DNA of 64,000 nt from assembly GCF_020594515.1 (NCBI RefSeq), contig NZ_JAJCTH010000002.1, positions 62,001-126,000 on the forward strand. Direction: 5' to 3'. Source of the stretch: Rhodoferax sp. U2-2l. GTDB lineage: Bacteria; Pseudomonadota; Gammaproteobacteria; Burkholderiales; Burkholderiaceae_C. Made by a program: the position numbers and the translations under genes. Under the pieces are notes generated by a model, which made no database searches, was not told where the DNA came from, and saw nothing but the letters and a program-made list of their open reading frames with translations. Positions 17,415-26,335 of this stretch are shown piece after piece (positions within the stretch are counted from its first letter, which is position 1; each line of letters starts with the position of its first letter).

Positions 17415-18455
17415 ATGAAAAAATCGTTGATCGCATTGGCCGTTTTGGCCGCTTCCGGCGCCGCTATGGCCCAGTCTTCTGTGACTTTGTACGGTATTGC
17501 TGACGTATGGGTTGGTAGCGTGAAGAACACAAACAACGCCGCATCAGTTGCCGCTGGTGCTGGTGCTGGCTCGATCAGGCAAGCAGTGCTCGAGAGCGGT
17601 GGTGTGAATGGCTCACGCTGGGGCATGAAGGGTTCGGAAGACCTGGGCGGCGGTTTGAAAGCCAACTTTGACCTTCAAGCTGGTATCAAATTGGATGACG
17701 GCTCGGGCACCAGTACTTCTGCTACAGCCTTCTCTCGTCAATCATGGGTTGGTTTGTCTGGTGGTTTTGGATCCGTTCGCCTGGGTCGCACCACGACCCC
17801 GTTTGATGATGTGAGCGGCACCTCTAATGCCGTGTTTGACTCTGCTCTGGCCCCCGCAGGCTATGTGTTCAAGAGCACAGGTTACTCTGCCCGTCAAAAC
17901 AACATGATGTTTTACCAGGCTCCCACGATGGGCGGTTTCAGCGGTGCCATCAGCTACGCATTGGGTGAAGACAAGACTGCGGCCACCAGCGCAACGGACA
18001 CCACCAGCTTGAACTTGACCTATGGCGCTGGTCCGTTGGCTTTGCAGTTTGGTTACCAAGTGCAAGACGTCGTGAACGCAGTCCCAACGTCTGCTGACGC
18101 CAAGTTCACCCGTTTGGGCGCTTCTTATGACTTTGGCGTGGCGAAGGCCAAGGTTACTTACGGCAATGTAGATAACGTTGGCAGCGTCAATGGTTACGAC
18201 GCCAAGGAATACCAGTTGGGTGTGGACGTTCCCTTGTCTTCTGCTCTGACGCTGTCAGCCAGCTATGCGTCATCCAAGGACGACAAAGCTACTGGCTTTG
18301 AGCAAAAGCGTACCGGTTACGGTATCGGAGCTTCGTACACATTGTCCAAGCGTACGTTCCTGTACGGTGGTTACGAGTCTGACAAAGCCACCAACAACGC
18401 AGCTGCTGACTCCAAGCACAACGTGTTTGCTGTTGGCATGCAACACCGTTTCTAA
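17415..18455 (+). CDS. Outer-membrane porin, paralogue of 15155-16162
   Basis: A 346-residue porin with the same signal peptide as the upstream paralogue, 'MKKSLIALAVLAASGAAMAQ', and the same mature start 'SSVTLYGIAD'. The barrel ends 'GMQHRF'. Shared blocks include 'SRWGMKGSEDLGGGLKANF' and 'SRQSWVGLSGGFGSVRLGR'. The start is chosen at the signal peptide, ten bases after GGAG. Differences fall mostly in exposed loops. The duplicate extends past the stop codon into the terminator, so a whole transcription-unit tail was copied. Confidence 0.95.
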   Translation: MKKSLIALAVLAASGAAMAQSSVTLYGIADVWVGSVKNTNNAASVAAGAGAGSIRQAVLESGGVNGSRWGMKGSEDLGGGLKANFDLQAGIKLDDGSGTSTSATAFSRQSWVGLSGGFGSVRLGRTTTPFDDVSGTSNAVFDSALAPAGYVFKSTGYSARQNNMMFYQAPTMGGFSGAISYALGEDKTAATSATDTTSLNLTYGAGPLALQFGYQVQDVVNAVPTSADAKFTRLGASYDFGVAKAKVTYGNVDNVGSVNGYDAKEYQLGVDVPLSSALTLSASYASSKDDKATGFEQKRTGYGIGASYTLSKRTFLYGGYESDKATNNAAADSKHNVFAVGMQHRF

Positions 18456-18495
18456 TCTGATGCTGGCGCAAGCCAGCTGACGGTTAAAACTCACA

Positions 18496-18526
18496 ACCCC
18501 GCCCGGGCAACCTGGCGGGGTTTTCT
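18496..18526 (+). terminator. Intrinsic terminator of the third porin
   Basis: Arms ACCCCGCC and GGCGGGGT with a ten-base loop and a T-rich tail, 41 bases after the stop. It is clearly homologous to the terminator at 16204-16233. Confidence 0.9.
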
Positions 18527-18671
18527 TATGGTGCGTCCAGCATGGGCGCACACCTGTCGGACTTCGTTGTTTTCCGCACGCCGGGCCACGATCCGGGGCG
18601 CCGTGCGTTCAGCGTCATGGCTGGCCGGTCGCAGCCTGAATAGCCGCCAACACATTCAGGGCGTTACTGGG

Positions 18672-18839
18672 GTACTTGAGCACCCCAATCAGGAGAAGTA
18701 TCCTGGTCAAAAAATCTCAATGATTCAAGTTGAAGACCATGTGTATGCGGTGCCATTTGTTGAGACTGACAGTGAAATTTTTTTAAAGACCATCATTCCA
18801 AGCCGAAAGGCAACCAAGCAATTCAGGAGTAAGCCATGA
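18672..18839 (+). pseudogene. Truncated BrnT-like toxin remnant
   Basis: From 18672 the frame reads 'VLEHPNQEKYPGQKISMIQ', then 'VEDHVYAVPFVETDSEIFLK' and 'TIIPSRKATKQF'. That is the C-terminal half of a small toxin family (about 90-95 residues, BrnT-like by my recollection) found beside CopG-type antitoxins. The N-terminal 35-40 residues, normally starting with Tyr/Trp-Asp motifs, are absent; upstream in-frame sequence is unrelated. Its stop overlaps the antitoxin ATG as ATGA, as in an intact pair. Toxicity is unlikely because half of the fold is gone. Confidence 0.65.
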
Positions 18840-19111
18840 CAACCAAAGCCAGCTATGACGAGGAAGAGTTGGAAATTCTGCAGGCGTGGGAGGCGGGTAC
18901 GCTTAAGCCCGTCGATGCCATGGTGGAACAGATTGCGTCGCATCGCGTGGCGGCTGAAGCCACGTTCAAGAAAGATCAGCGGCTGAATATTCGGATATCC
19001 ACCCGAGACCTCAAAAATTTGCAGGCGCGCGCGCTGGAAGAGGGTGTGCCCTATCAAACTTTTGCAGCCAGTTTGTTGCACAAGTTTGTCAGCGGACGTT
19101 TGTCGTCGTAG
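18836..19111 (+). CDS. CopG/BrnA-like antitoxin, toxin partner truncated
   Basis: A 91-residue protein. The C-terminal half 'RLNIRISTRDLKNLQARALE' followed by 'EGVPYQTFAASLLHKFVSGR' is a ribbon-helix-helix DNA-binding domain; the N-terminal 'YDEEELEILQAWEAGTL' is the toxin-facing arm seen in this family. It overlaps the remnant toxin frame by four bases. The frame is intact, so the protein may survive as a repressor or as protection against related toxins. Confidence 0.82.
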   Translation: MTTKASYDEEELEILQAWEAGTLKPVDAMVEQIASHRVAAEATFKKDQRLNIRISTRDLKNLQARALEEGVPYQTFAASLLHKFVSGRLSS

Positions 19112-19134
19112 CCAGCCTTGAAGTCTTATGGCGG

Positions 19135-19836
19135 TCAGCCGCCAGCCGACACAGGTGCAAACATGCTACGCAGCCATTCGCTCTCGCGCTCCTGAATGGT
19201 GGCCAGGAACGATTCGGTGGCGCCGGGGGTGTGTGTCAGCGTGCTGAAGTGGTCAAACCCGCTTTCCAGAAACTGTTGCAGTGCGCCCAAGCCGGCCAAC
19301 TCGGCGGGCCGGCGCATGACTTTGAGCATCAGCCGCAGCCCCTTTTTGCGGGTGACGCGTGACAACTCGCTGCCGATGCCGAGGACCGTTTCCAGTTGCC
19401 ACTGCCGCTGGTCGGGCTGCCCCACGGTGGCCCAGCTGGTGGCGTAGCGTTGCCCGGGTGCCGCGGCGCTGGTTTGCAGCCAGGCCCGTGCCATGGCCAT
19501 GTCGAGTTGTTCGGTGACCTCGTGCAGTTGCGCCAGGGTCAGGGCCAGCGTGATGACTGGCGCCGGAAAGCTCAGCTCGATGACACTGGCCACTTTGGCA
19601 AATTGCGCGTCGCGCGCGCTGTAATCGCGCTCGCTGTAAAGCTCTTCCAGAAAAAAGGTGGCGCAGCCGACATAGGTGGGGCTGGCGAGCAGGTCAGCGT
19701 AGGTTTGGGTAAAACGCCTGGCCTGGGTTTTTTTCACGTCGTGCAGGGCGCTGGCCAGGGGCGGCGACCCAGCGGCCTCAGCGCGCAAAGCGGCCACGCT
19801 ATTCAATGATTCACGGATGCAGCGGGAAGCTTCCAT
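19135..19836 (-). CDS. FFLEE-motif protein of unknown function
   Basis: A 233-residue protein with the motif 'FFLEELYSERDYSARDAQFA' near residues 58-77, the name-giving block of a conserved proteobacterial family without known function. No signal peptide or membrane helix is evident; most of the sequence looks helical, with conserved Arg/Trp in 'YATSWATVGQPDQRQWQLE'. The frame is open to 19995, but no good start or ribosome site precedes the ATG at 19836, so the N-terminus is uncertain. It is divergent from the uvrA-like gene. Confidence 0.7.
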   Translation of the reverse strand: MEASRCIRESLNSVAALRAEAAGSPPLASALHDVKKTQARRFTQTYADLLASPTYVGCATFFLEELYSERDYSARDAQFAKVASVIELSFPAPVITLALTLAQLHEVTEQLDMAMARAWLQTSAAAPGQRYATSWATVGQPDQRQWQLETVLGIGSELSRVTRKKGLRLMLKVMRRPAELAGLGALQQFLESGFDHFSTLTHTPGATESFLATIQERESEWLRSMFAPVSAGG

Positions 19837-20018
19837 CAGCAAAGTGTAGGTCTTTGGCGCAGCGTTAAGGGCGCTGCGCAGCGACTTTAGGGGGATGACT
19901 CGCCATGCACGATACCCGTGCCCGCCCGGCGCAGAAGCAGGTGGCCTAAACTGTCCGCCCCGCAGTGCCAGCCTGTGCGCTGTAGTCCCATCCACCGACC
20001 ACTTTCACGCCATTTGTT

Positions 20019-23000
20019 ATGACCCAGGGAACCATCCGCATTCGCGGTGCACGCCAGCACAACCTCAAAAACCTGGACCTGGACATCCGTACCGGTGAAC
20101 TCACGGTGGTCACCGGGCCGAGTGGCTCGGGCAAGTCCAGCCTGGTGTTTGACACCTTGTTTGCCGAAGGCCAGCGTCGTTATGTGGAGACCTTCAGCGC
20201 CTATGCGCGCCAGTTTCTGGACCGTATGGACAAACCCGCGGTCGACAAGGTCGATGGTGTGCCGCCCGCCATCGCCATCGACCAGACCAACCCGGTGCGC
20301 TCCAGCCGCTCCACCGTGGGCACGATGACCGAGCTCAACGACCACCTGAAGCTCTTGTTCGCCCGCGCCGCTCAGCTGTTTGACAGCGCCACCGCCCAGG
20401 CGGTGCGCCATGACACGCCTGAGACGATCTACCTTGACATCCAGGCCCGCGCCCAGGCGCTGGTTGACTCCGGTGGCTATGAAGGAGTTCAAGGTTCAGA
20501 CGATGTGCGGCTGGCCATCACCTTCCCGGTGGAGCTGCCCGCCAGCGCCACACCCGAAGAGGTGGAGCAATGGTTGTCGGTGAGTGGTTTCACCAAGGTG
20601 CAGGCGCAGCGTGATGTGGAACAGCGCAAGCTGCTCGACGTGGTGGCCGACCGTTTCCGCCTGGGTGCTGCCGAGCGCGCCCGCGTGTTGGAGGCGATTG
20701 AAGTCGCCCTCAAACACGGCGGGGGTCGCCTCAGTGTTTATGTGTTAAATCAGCCTCTGGCCCTTATCAATCAAGGGCCGGTAGCTGCAGATTCAGGAGT
20801 GGATGCCACGCCCGAGATCTGGCGCTTTTCCACCGGCCTGCATTGCCCGGACAGCAACCTGCGTTACACCGAGCCAGTTGCCTCGATGTTCTCGTTCAAC
20901 TCGGCGGTCGGTGCCTGCGACAGTTGCCGCGGTTTTGGCCGGGTCATCGGGGTCGATTACGGCTTGGTCATCCCGAATGACAAGCTGACCTTGCGCGCTG
21001 GCGCCATCAAACCGTTCCAAACCCCGGCCTGGACTGAATGCCAGGACGACCTGATGCGCCATGCCGAAACCCACGGTATTCCGCGCGACACCGCCTGGAA
21101 CAAACTCAGCCAAGAGCAGCAGCACTGGGTGATCCATGGTGAACCCGGCTACCGCGACGGCCAGTGGAACAAGAAGTGGTTTGGCGTCAAACGCTTTTTT
21201 GAGTACCTGGAAACCAAGGCCTACAAGATGCACATCCGGGTGCTGCTGTCTAAATACCGCAGCTACACCGAATGCCCGACCTGCACCGGTGCCCGCCTCA
21301 AGACCGAGAGCCTGCTCTGGCGCATCGGCACCCAGGCCCAGGCCGACGCGGTGCTGGACCCCGCCAAGCGGTTTCTACCCGCTGGTGTGCAATGGTCACG
21401 CGCCCAGCTGGAGGCCCTGCCGGGTTTGTGCCTGCATGACCTGATGCTGCTGCCGATTGACCGGCTGCGCCGCTTTTTTGACAGCATGCAGCAGGCCCAG
21501 GTAGGCGCGGACTCAGGCAACGAGGCCGATGCCAAAACCCTCAAACTGCTGCTTGAAGAAATGTGCACCCGCCTGCAGTACCTCAGCGAGGTTGGCATCG
21601 GTTACCTGACGCTGGACCGCCAGAGCCGCACCCTGAGTGGCGGCGAGGTGCAGCGCATCAACCTGACCACGGCGCTGGGCACCTCGCTGGTGAACACCTT
21701 GTTTGTGCTCGATGAGCCCAGCATCGGCCTGCATCCTCGTGACATGCACCGCATCATCGTGGCCATGCAGCGCCTGCGCGACGCGGGCAACACTCTGGTG
21801 GTGGTGGAACATGACCCGGCGGTGATGTTTGCCGCCGACCGCATGATCGACATGGGCCCCGGCCCCGGCCAACTGGGCGGGCAAATTGTGTTTGACGGCA
21901 GCACCATTGATCTGCGCAATGCCGACACCCTGACCGGCGCTTACCTCGGTGGGCGCAAACAGGTGGGTATGGGCTTAAAACGACTGGTGGCGGCCAACAC
22001 GCCGCGCCTGATTCTGGAAGGGGCGTCTGACCACAACTTGAAAAACGTCTCGGTCGAGATCCCGCTGCAGCGCCTGGTGTGTGTCACCGGCGTGTCAGGT
22101 TCGGGCAAATCCACGCTGATCCAGGACACCCTGGCCCCGGCCCTGTTGCGCCACTTTGGCAAAGCCACCGACACGCCCGGCGCCTTCGAGCACCTGTTGG
22201 GTGCCGAGCAGCTCAGTGACGTGGTGTTTGTGGACCAGTCGCCGATTGGCAAAACCGCGCGTTCCAACCCGGTGAGTTATGTGGGAGCCTGGGACACCCT
22301 CCGCGAGATTTTTGCCAACGCGCCGCTGGCGCAGCAACGCGGTTACACCGCCACCAAGTTCAGCTTTAACAACGGCGACGGTCGTTGCCCAACCTGCGGT
22401 GGCTCAGGCTTTGAGCATGTGGAGATGCAGTTCCTGAGCGACGTCTACCTGCGTTGCCCGGACTGCGACGGCAAACGTTACCGCCCCGAAATTCTGGAGA
22501 TCAGCATCGAGCGTGGCGGGCGCATCGTCAATGTGGCCGATGTGCTGGACCTCACCGTCAGTCAAGCCGCAGCCTTGTTCAAGGACGACCGCGAGGTCAT
22601 CCGTGCCCTGCAACCGATCGTGGATGTGGGGCTGGAGTACGTCAAGCTCGGTCAGCCGGTGCCTACGCTCAGTGGTGGTGAGGCCCAGCGTTTGAAGCTC
22701 GCCGGTTTCCTGGCTGAGGCGGCCAAAAGCAGCAGCGCCAGCCGCCAGGCTTTGGCGCGCAAAGGGGTATTGTTCATGTTTGACGAGCCCACCACCGGGC
22801 TGCACTTTGACGACATTGCCAAGCTGATGCGGGCGTTGCGAAAGCTGCTTGATGCAGGCCATTCGCTGCTGGTGATTGAGCACAACCTGGACGTGATTCG
22901 CGCCTCGGATTGGCTGATCGACCTGGGGCCCGAGGGTGGAGACGCCGGGGGTGAGGTGGTGGCCTTTGGTACGCCTGAGGATGTGATGCTGCATGCCAGT

Positions 23001-26000
23001 TCCCACACGGGTCAAGCGCTGCGCGAGTACGCGGCGCAGATGGGGGTGGTGCATGAGGTGGCTGAGGTCTCGGCTAAGTATTTGTCTGTGGTGCGCGCTG
23101 CTGCGAATGGGCTTGCGCCGGGCTCCTCAGACGTCAGCTTCGCTGCCTCGACATCGTCACCCGGCGCAAGCCCACTCGCAGCGGTTTCGAGGCTGGGCGC
23201 GGTGCCTGCCGCAGGGGCCGATGCCATCCAGATCATCAATGCGCGTGAGCACAACCTCAAGGGCCTGAGTGTGAATATCCCGCGTGGTCAGTTCACCGTG
23301 GTCACCGGGGTCAGCGGCTCGGGCAAGTCGACGCTCGCGTTTGACATTTTGTTCAACGAGGGCCAGCGCCGTTATCTGGAAAGCCTCAACGCCTACGCGC
23401 GCAGCATCGTGCAACCGGCTGGGCGGCCTGAGGTGGACGCGGTTTACGGCATCCCGCCCACGGTGGCGATTGAGCAGCGCTTGAGCCGGGGCGGGCGCAA
23501 GTCCACGGTGGGCACCACCACCGAGGTCTGGCACTTTTTGCGGCTGCTGTTTGTCAAACTCGGCACCCAACACTGCATCCACGACGGCACGCCGGTGGCG
23601 CCGCAAACGCCTGAGAGCATCGCCGCGCAGTTGATGAAAACCTATCGTGGCCAGCACATCGGCCTGCTCGCGCCGCTGGTGATGAACCGCAAGGGTGTCT
23701 ACACCGAGCTGGCCGACTGGGCTCGCCCGCGTGGTTTCACCCATCTGCGGGTCGATGGCAACTTTTTACCGACCACGGCATTCCCGCGCCTGGACCGCTT
23801 TAAGGAACACACCATCGAGCTGCCGGTGTTCAGCCTGGATGTGACGCCTGAGAACGAAACTACGCTGCGCCAAGCCCTGGCCGATGCTTTGCAGCATGGC
23901 AAGGGTGTGCTGCATGTGTTGTCCGGCCTGGACGGGTTGTCGGAGGCGATGCAGGCGGGTACATCGACGGCGGGCATTGGCCGTTTGAGCGTGTTTTCCA
24001 CCCTGCGTGCCTGCCCGGTCTGCGCCACCAGCTACGCCGAGCTGGACCCGCGCCTGTTCAGTTACAACAGCAAACACGGCTGGTGCCCGGACTGTGTGGG
24101 CACCGGTCTCAAACTCAGCCGTGAGCAGCGCAAGGTGTTTGACGACTCGGTGCGCGACGATGAAACCAAAGGTCGTGAACAGACCTTTGTTGAGGCCGAT
24201 GTGGAAGACCTGGTGGATGTGGTCTGCCCCAGCTGCAACGGCACCCGCCTGAACGCCACCGCACGCGCCGTCAAGTTTGGCCTGCAGCTGGCCAGCGAGG
24301 GCACGGCCAGCGCAGCGGCCAAAACCGCCATCGACGGCATTGGTATCACCGAGCTGGCGCGCCTGAGCGTGAGTGACATGCGCGCGTGGGTCGAGACCTT
24401 GCAGGTGCTGGGCCGTATGAGCCAGCGCGAGAGCGAGATTGCGCGTGACTTGGTGCCCGAGATTCTGGGGCGACTCAAGTTTCTGGAACAGGTCGGCCTG
24501 GGTTACCTGACGCTGGACCGAGGTGCACCGACCCTGAGCGGCGGCGAGGCGCAGCGCATCCGCCTGGCGGCGCAGCTGGGCAGCAATTTGCAGGGTGTCT
24601 GTTATGTGCTGGACGAGCCGACCATTGGCCTGCACGCGCGTGACAACCAGATCCTGCTGGGTGCATTACAAACGCTCAGCGACCAGGGCAACACCCTGGT
24701 GGTGGTGGAGCATGACGAAGACACCATTCGCCACGCTGACCACATCATCGACATCGGCCCGAGTGCGGGCAAACGCGGCGGTCGGCTGGTGGCCGAAGGC
24801 TCGGTGGCCGACATCCAGGACGCCGCCGAGTCTCAGACCGGGCGCTACCTGTTGCACGCGATGCGCCACCCGGTGCAGGCGCGGCGGGTGGTGTTTGCTG
24901 CTGAATCAATAGCTGCTAGCCCTTTGGATACGAGGACTGCAGGCCAATTTGATGCTGATGCATCTATTGGCGTCGAATTGAATGCCAATGCGCCGGAAGC
25001 CTTGGCGGTTGACGCCACTCCGTTGCCCGGCGACCCAGCGTCTGCTGACAGCGCCTTGGCGGCTGTAGCTGGCGATGCCAAATTTGTGTTTGTGCCTGCG
25101 CCCAAGAAAACGAAGACGGCCAAACGGCTGCCCGTGGACCCGAACGTGGTTGAGCCCTACATCCAGCAGTGGATCACCGTGACCGGTGCCCATCTGCATA
25201 ACCTGCAAAACGTCACCGTCCAGGTGCCACTCAAACGCCTGGTGGCGGTGACCGGTGTGTCGGGCTCCGGCAAGTCCACGCTCGCGCGGGATGTGTTGCT
25301 GGCCAATGTGCAAACAGCGGTCCACAAACGCAGCACCAAAGCTGGTCGGGACGCACTGGAAGCGGGTGAAACCATTGCCTGGACCGGTTGTGAACAGGTC
25401 AGCGGTTACGAGCCCGTGGACCGCGTGCTCGAAGTTGACCAGACCCCGATTGGCAAAACACCACGCAGTTGCCCGGCCACCTACATTGGTTTCTGGGACA
25501 CCATCCGCAAACTCTTTGCCGACACGCTGGAGGCCAAAGCACGCGGTTACGCGGCCAACCGCTTCAGCTTCAACACCGGCGAGGGCCGTTGCCCAAGCTG
25601 TGAAGGGCAGGGCATCCGCACCATTGCCATGAGCTTTTTGCCCGATGTGAAGGTGCTGTGTGAAACCTGCAAGGGCGCCCGTTTTAACCCCGAAACCCAG
25701 GCTGTCACCTGGCGCGGCAAAAACATTGGCGACGTGTTGCGCATGGAGGTGGACGAGGCGGTGGACTTCTTTGCGGCCATGCCGGTGATTGCGCACCCGC
25801 TGCAATTGCTCAAAGACGTGGGCCTGGGTTACCTGACGCTGGGCCAACCGTCGCCGACGCTCAGTGGTGGCGAGGCGCAGCGCATCAAGCTGGTGACCGA
25901 GCTGTCCAAGGTTCGCGACGACATTACCCGGCGCGGCCAGAAGGCGCCGCACACCCTGTACGTGCTGGACGAACCCACGGTGGGCCTGCACATGGCCGAC

Positions 26001-26225
26001 GTCGAGAAGCTCATCAAGGTCCTGCACCGCCTGGTCGACGGTGGCCACAGCGTGGTGGTCATCGAACACGACCTGGATGTGATCGCCGAAGCCGACTGGG
26101 TGATTGACCTGGGCCCGGACGGTGGCACCGCTGGCGGCCAGGTGGTGGCTGCGGCGCCGCCCGAAGAGGTGGTCAAGCTCGGCACCCACACCGGCAAGGC
26201 GCTCAAAGCGGTGCTGGCGCGGTGA
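20019..26225 (+). CDS. uvrA: Double-length UvrA-like excinuclease ATPase, four NBDs
   Basis: A 2068-residue protein made of two complete UvrA units. Unit 1 (about 1-1010) has Walker A at ~33 ('GPSGSGKSS'), signature at ~539 ('LSGGEVQR'), second Walker A at ~691 and signature at ~884. Unit 2 (about 1067-2068) has Walker A at ~1097 and ~1746 and signatures at ~1506 and ~1947. Zinc-type Cys pairs are at ~790-817 ('CPTC', 'CPDC'), ~1332-1359 ('CPVC', 'CPDC') and ~1857-1882 ('CPSC', 'CETC'). Normal UvrA is about 940 residues. Fusions of this size are known in Burkholderiales as a paralogue beside ordinary uvrA, so the role may be damage sensing, mobile-DNA control or drug-DNA adduct tolerance. Linkers at ~1014-1066 and ~1623-1711 are Ala/Ser/Pro-rich. 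Confidence 0.93.
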   Translation: MTQGTIRIRGARQHNLKNLDLDIRTGELTVVTGPSGSGKSSLVFDTLFAEGQRRYVETFSAYARQFLDRMDKPAVDKVDGVPPAIAIDQTNPVRSSRSTVGTMTELNDHLKLLFARAAQLFDSATAQAVRHDTPETIYLDIQARAQALVDSGGYEGVQGSDDVRLAITFPVELPASATPEEVEQWLSVSGFTKVQAQRDVEQRKLLDVVADRFRLGAAERARVLEAIEVALKHGGGRLSVYVLNQPLALINQGPVAADSGVDATPEIWRFSTGLHCPDSNLRYTEPVASMFSFNSAVGACDSCRGFGRVIGVDYGLVIPNDKLTLRAGAIKPFQTPAWTECQDDLMRHAETHGIPRDTAWNKLSQEQQHWVIHGEPGYRDGQWNKKWFGVKRFFEYLETKAYKMHIRVLLSKYRSYTECPTCTGARLKTESLLWRIGTQAQADAVLDPAKRFLPAGVQWSRAQLEALPGLCLHDLMLLPIDRLRRFFDSMQQAQVGADSGNEADAKTLKLLLEEMCTRLQYLSEVGIGYLTLDRQSRTLSGGEVQRINLTTALGTSLVNTLFVLDEPSIGLHPRDMHRIIVAMQRLRDAGNTLVVVEHDPAVMFAADRMIDMGPGPGQLGGQIVFDGSTIDLRNADTLTGAYLGGRKQVGMGLKRLVAANTPRLILEGASDHNLKNVSVEIPLQRLVCVTGVSGSGKSTLIQDTLAPALLRHFGKATDTPGAFEHLLGAEQLSDVVFVDQSPIGKTARSNPVSYVGAWDTLREIFANAPLAQQRGYTATKFSFNNGDGRCPTCGGSGFEHVEMQFLSDVYLRCPDCDGKRYRPEILEISIERGGRIVNVADVLDLTVSQAAALFKDDREVIRALQPIVDVGLEYVKLGQPVPTLSGGEAQRLKLAGFLAEAAKSSSASRQALARKGVLFMFDEPTTGLHFDDIAKLMRALRKLLDAGHSLLVIEHNLDVIRASDWLIDLGPEGGDAGGEVVAFGTPEDVMLHASSHTGQALREYAAQMGVVHEVAEVSAKYLSVVRAAANGLAPGSSDVSFAASTSSPGASPLAAVSRLGAVPAAGADAIQIINAREHNLKGLSVNIPRGQFTVVTGVSGSGKSTLAFDILFNEGQRRYLESLNAYARSIVQPAGRPEVDAVYGIPPTVAIEQRLSRGGRKSTVGTTTEVWHFLRLLFVKLGTQHCIHDGTPVAPQTPESIAAQLMKTYRGQHIGLLAPLVMNRKGVYTELADWARPRGFTHLRVDGNFLPTTAFPRLDRFKEHTIELPVFSLDVTPENETTLRQALADALQHGKGVLHVLSGLDGLSEAMQAGTSTAGIGRLSVFSTLRACPVCATSYAELDPRLFSYNSKHGWCPDCVGTGLKLSREQRKVFDDSVRDDETKGREQTFVEADVEDLVDVVCPSCNGTRLNATARAVKFGLQLASEGTASAAAKTAIDGIGITELARLSVSDMRAWVETLQVLGRMSQRESEIARDLVPEILGRLKFLEQVGLGYLTLDRGAPTLSGGEAQRIRLAAQLGSNLQGVCYVLDEPTIGLHARDNQILLGALQTLSDQGNTLVVVEHDEDTIRHADHIIDIGPSAGKRGGRLVAEGSVADIQDAAESQTGRYLLHAMRHPVQARRVVFAAESIAASPLDTRTAGQFDADASIGVELNANAPEALAVDATPLPGDPASADSALAAVAGDAKFVFVPAPKKTKTAKRLPVDPNVVEPYIQQWITVTGAHLHNLQNVTVQVPLKRLVAVTGVSGSGKSTLARDVLLANVQTAVHKRSTKAGRDALEAGETIAWTGCEQVSGYEPVDRVLEVDQTPIGKTPRSCPATYIGFWDTIRKLFADTLEAKARGYAANRFSFNTGEGRCPSCEGQGIRTIAMSFLPDVKVLCETCKGARFNPETQAVTWRGKNIGDVLRMEVDEAVDFFAAMPVIAHPLQLLKDVGLGYLTLGQPSPTLSGGEAQRIKLVTELSKVRDDITRRGQKAPHTLYVLDEPTVGLHMADVEKLIKVLHRLVDGGHSVVVIEHDLDVIAEADWVIDLGPDGGTAGGQVVAAAPPEEVVKLGTHTGKALKAVLAR
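20747..20797. repeat. Repeat-like segment inside uvrA, copy 1
   Basis: This stretch (AAATCAGCCTCTGGCCC...GCTGCAGATTCAGG), codons ~243-260, aligns as its reverse complement with 24902-24957: without gaps about 32 of 50 positions match by my hand alignment. It has dyad symmetry around GGGCC. It resembles an abundant Comamonadaceae intergenic repeat built on AATCAATAGCTGCTAGC, as far as I recall. It is read through in frame as 'NQPLALINQGPVAADSG'. Confidence 0.5.
24902..24957. repeat. Repeat-like segment inside uvrA, copy 2
   Basis: The segment begins TGAATCAATAGCTGCTAGCC and ends GCAGGCCAATTTGATGCTG. It codes for part of linker 2 ('ESIAASPLDTRTAGQFDAD'), which is low in conserved character and separates NBD3 from NBD4. 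It is the inverted relative of 20747-20797. Confidence 0.55.
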
Positions 26226-26335
26226 GAGCTTGCGCCAGCAGGGGAGAAGCTCAAGAAAACGGCCGTAAACCCGCTTGAGTCCATGTTTTTATTGATCATG
26301 AAGCTATCGAAAGAGTAGCGATTGCACTTTTCCAA

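Noticed and set aside
24906..26189. 427-codon open frame on the minus strand
   Set aside because: Antisense to the C-terminal part of the UvrA-like gene; the composition is that of a GC-rich shadow frame.
26250..26278. CTCAAG...CTTGAG hairpin after uvrA as a terminator
   Set aside because: Only six base pairs with a long loop; the T-run is displaced.
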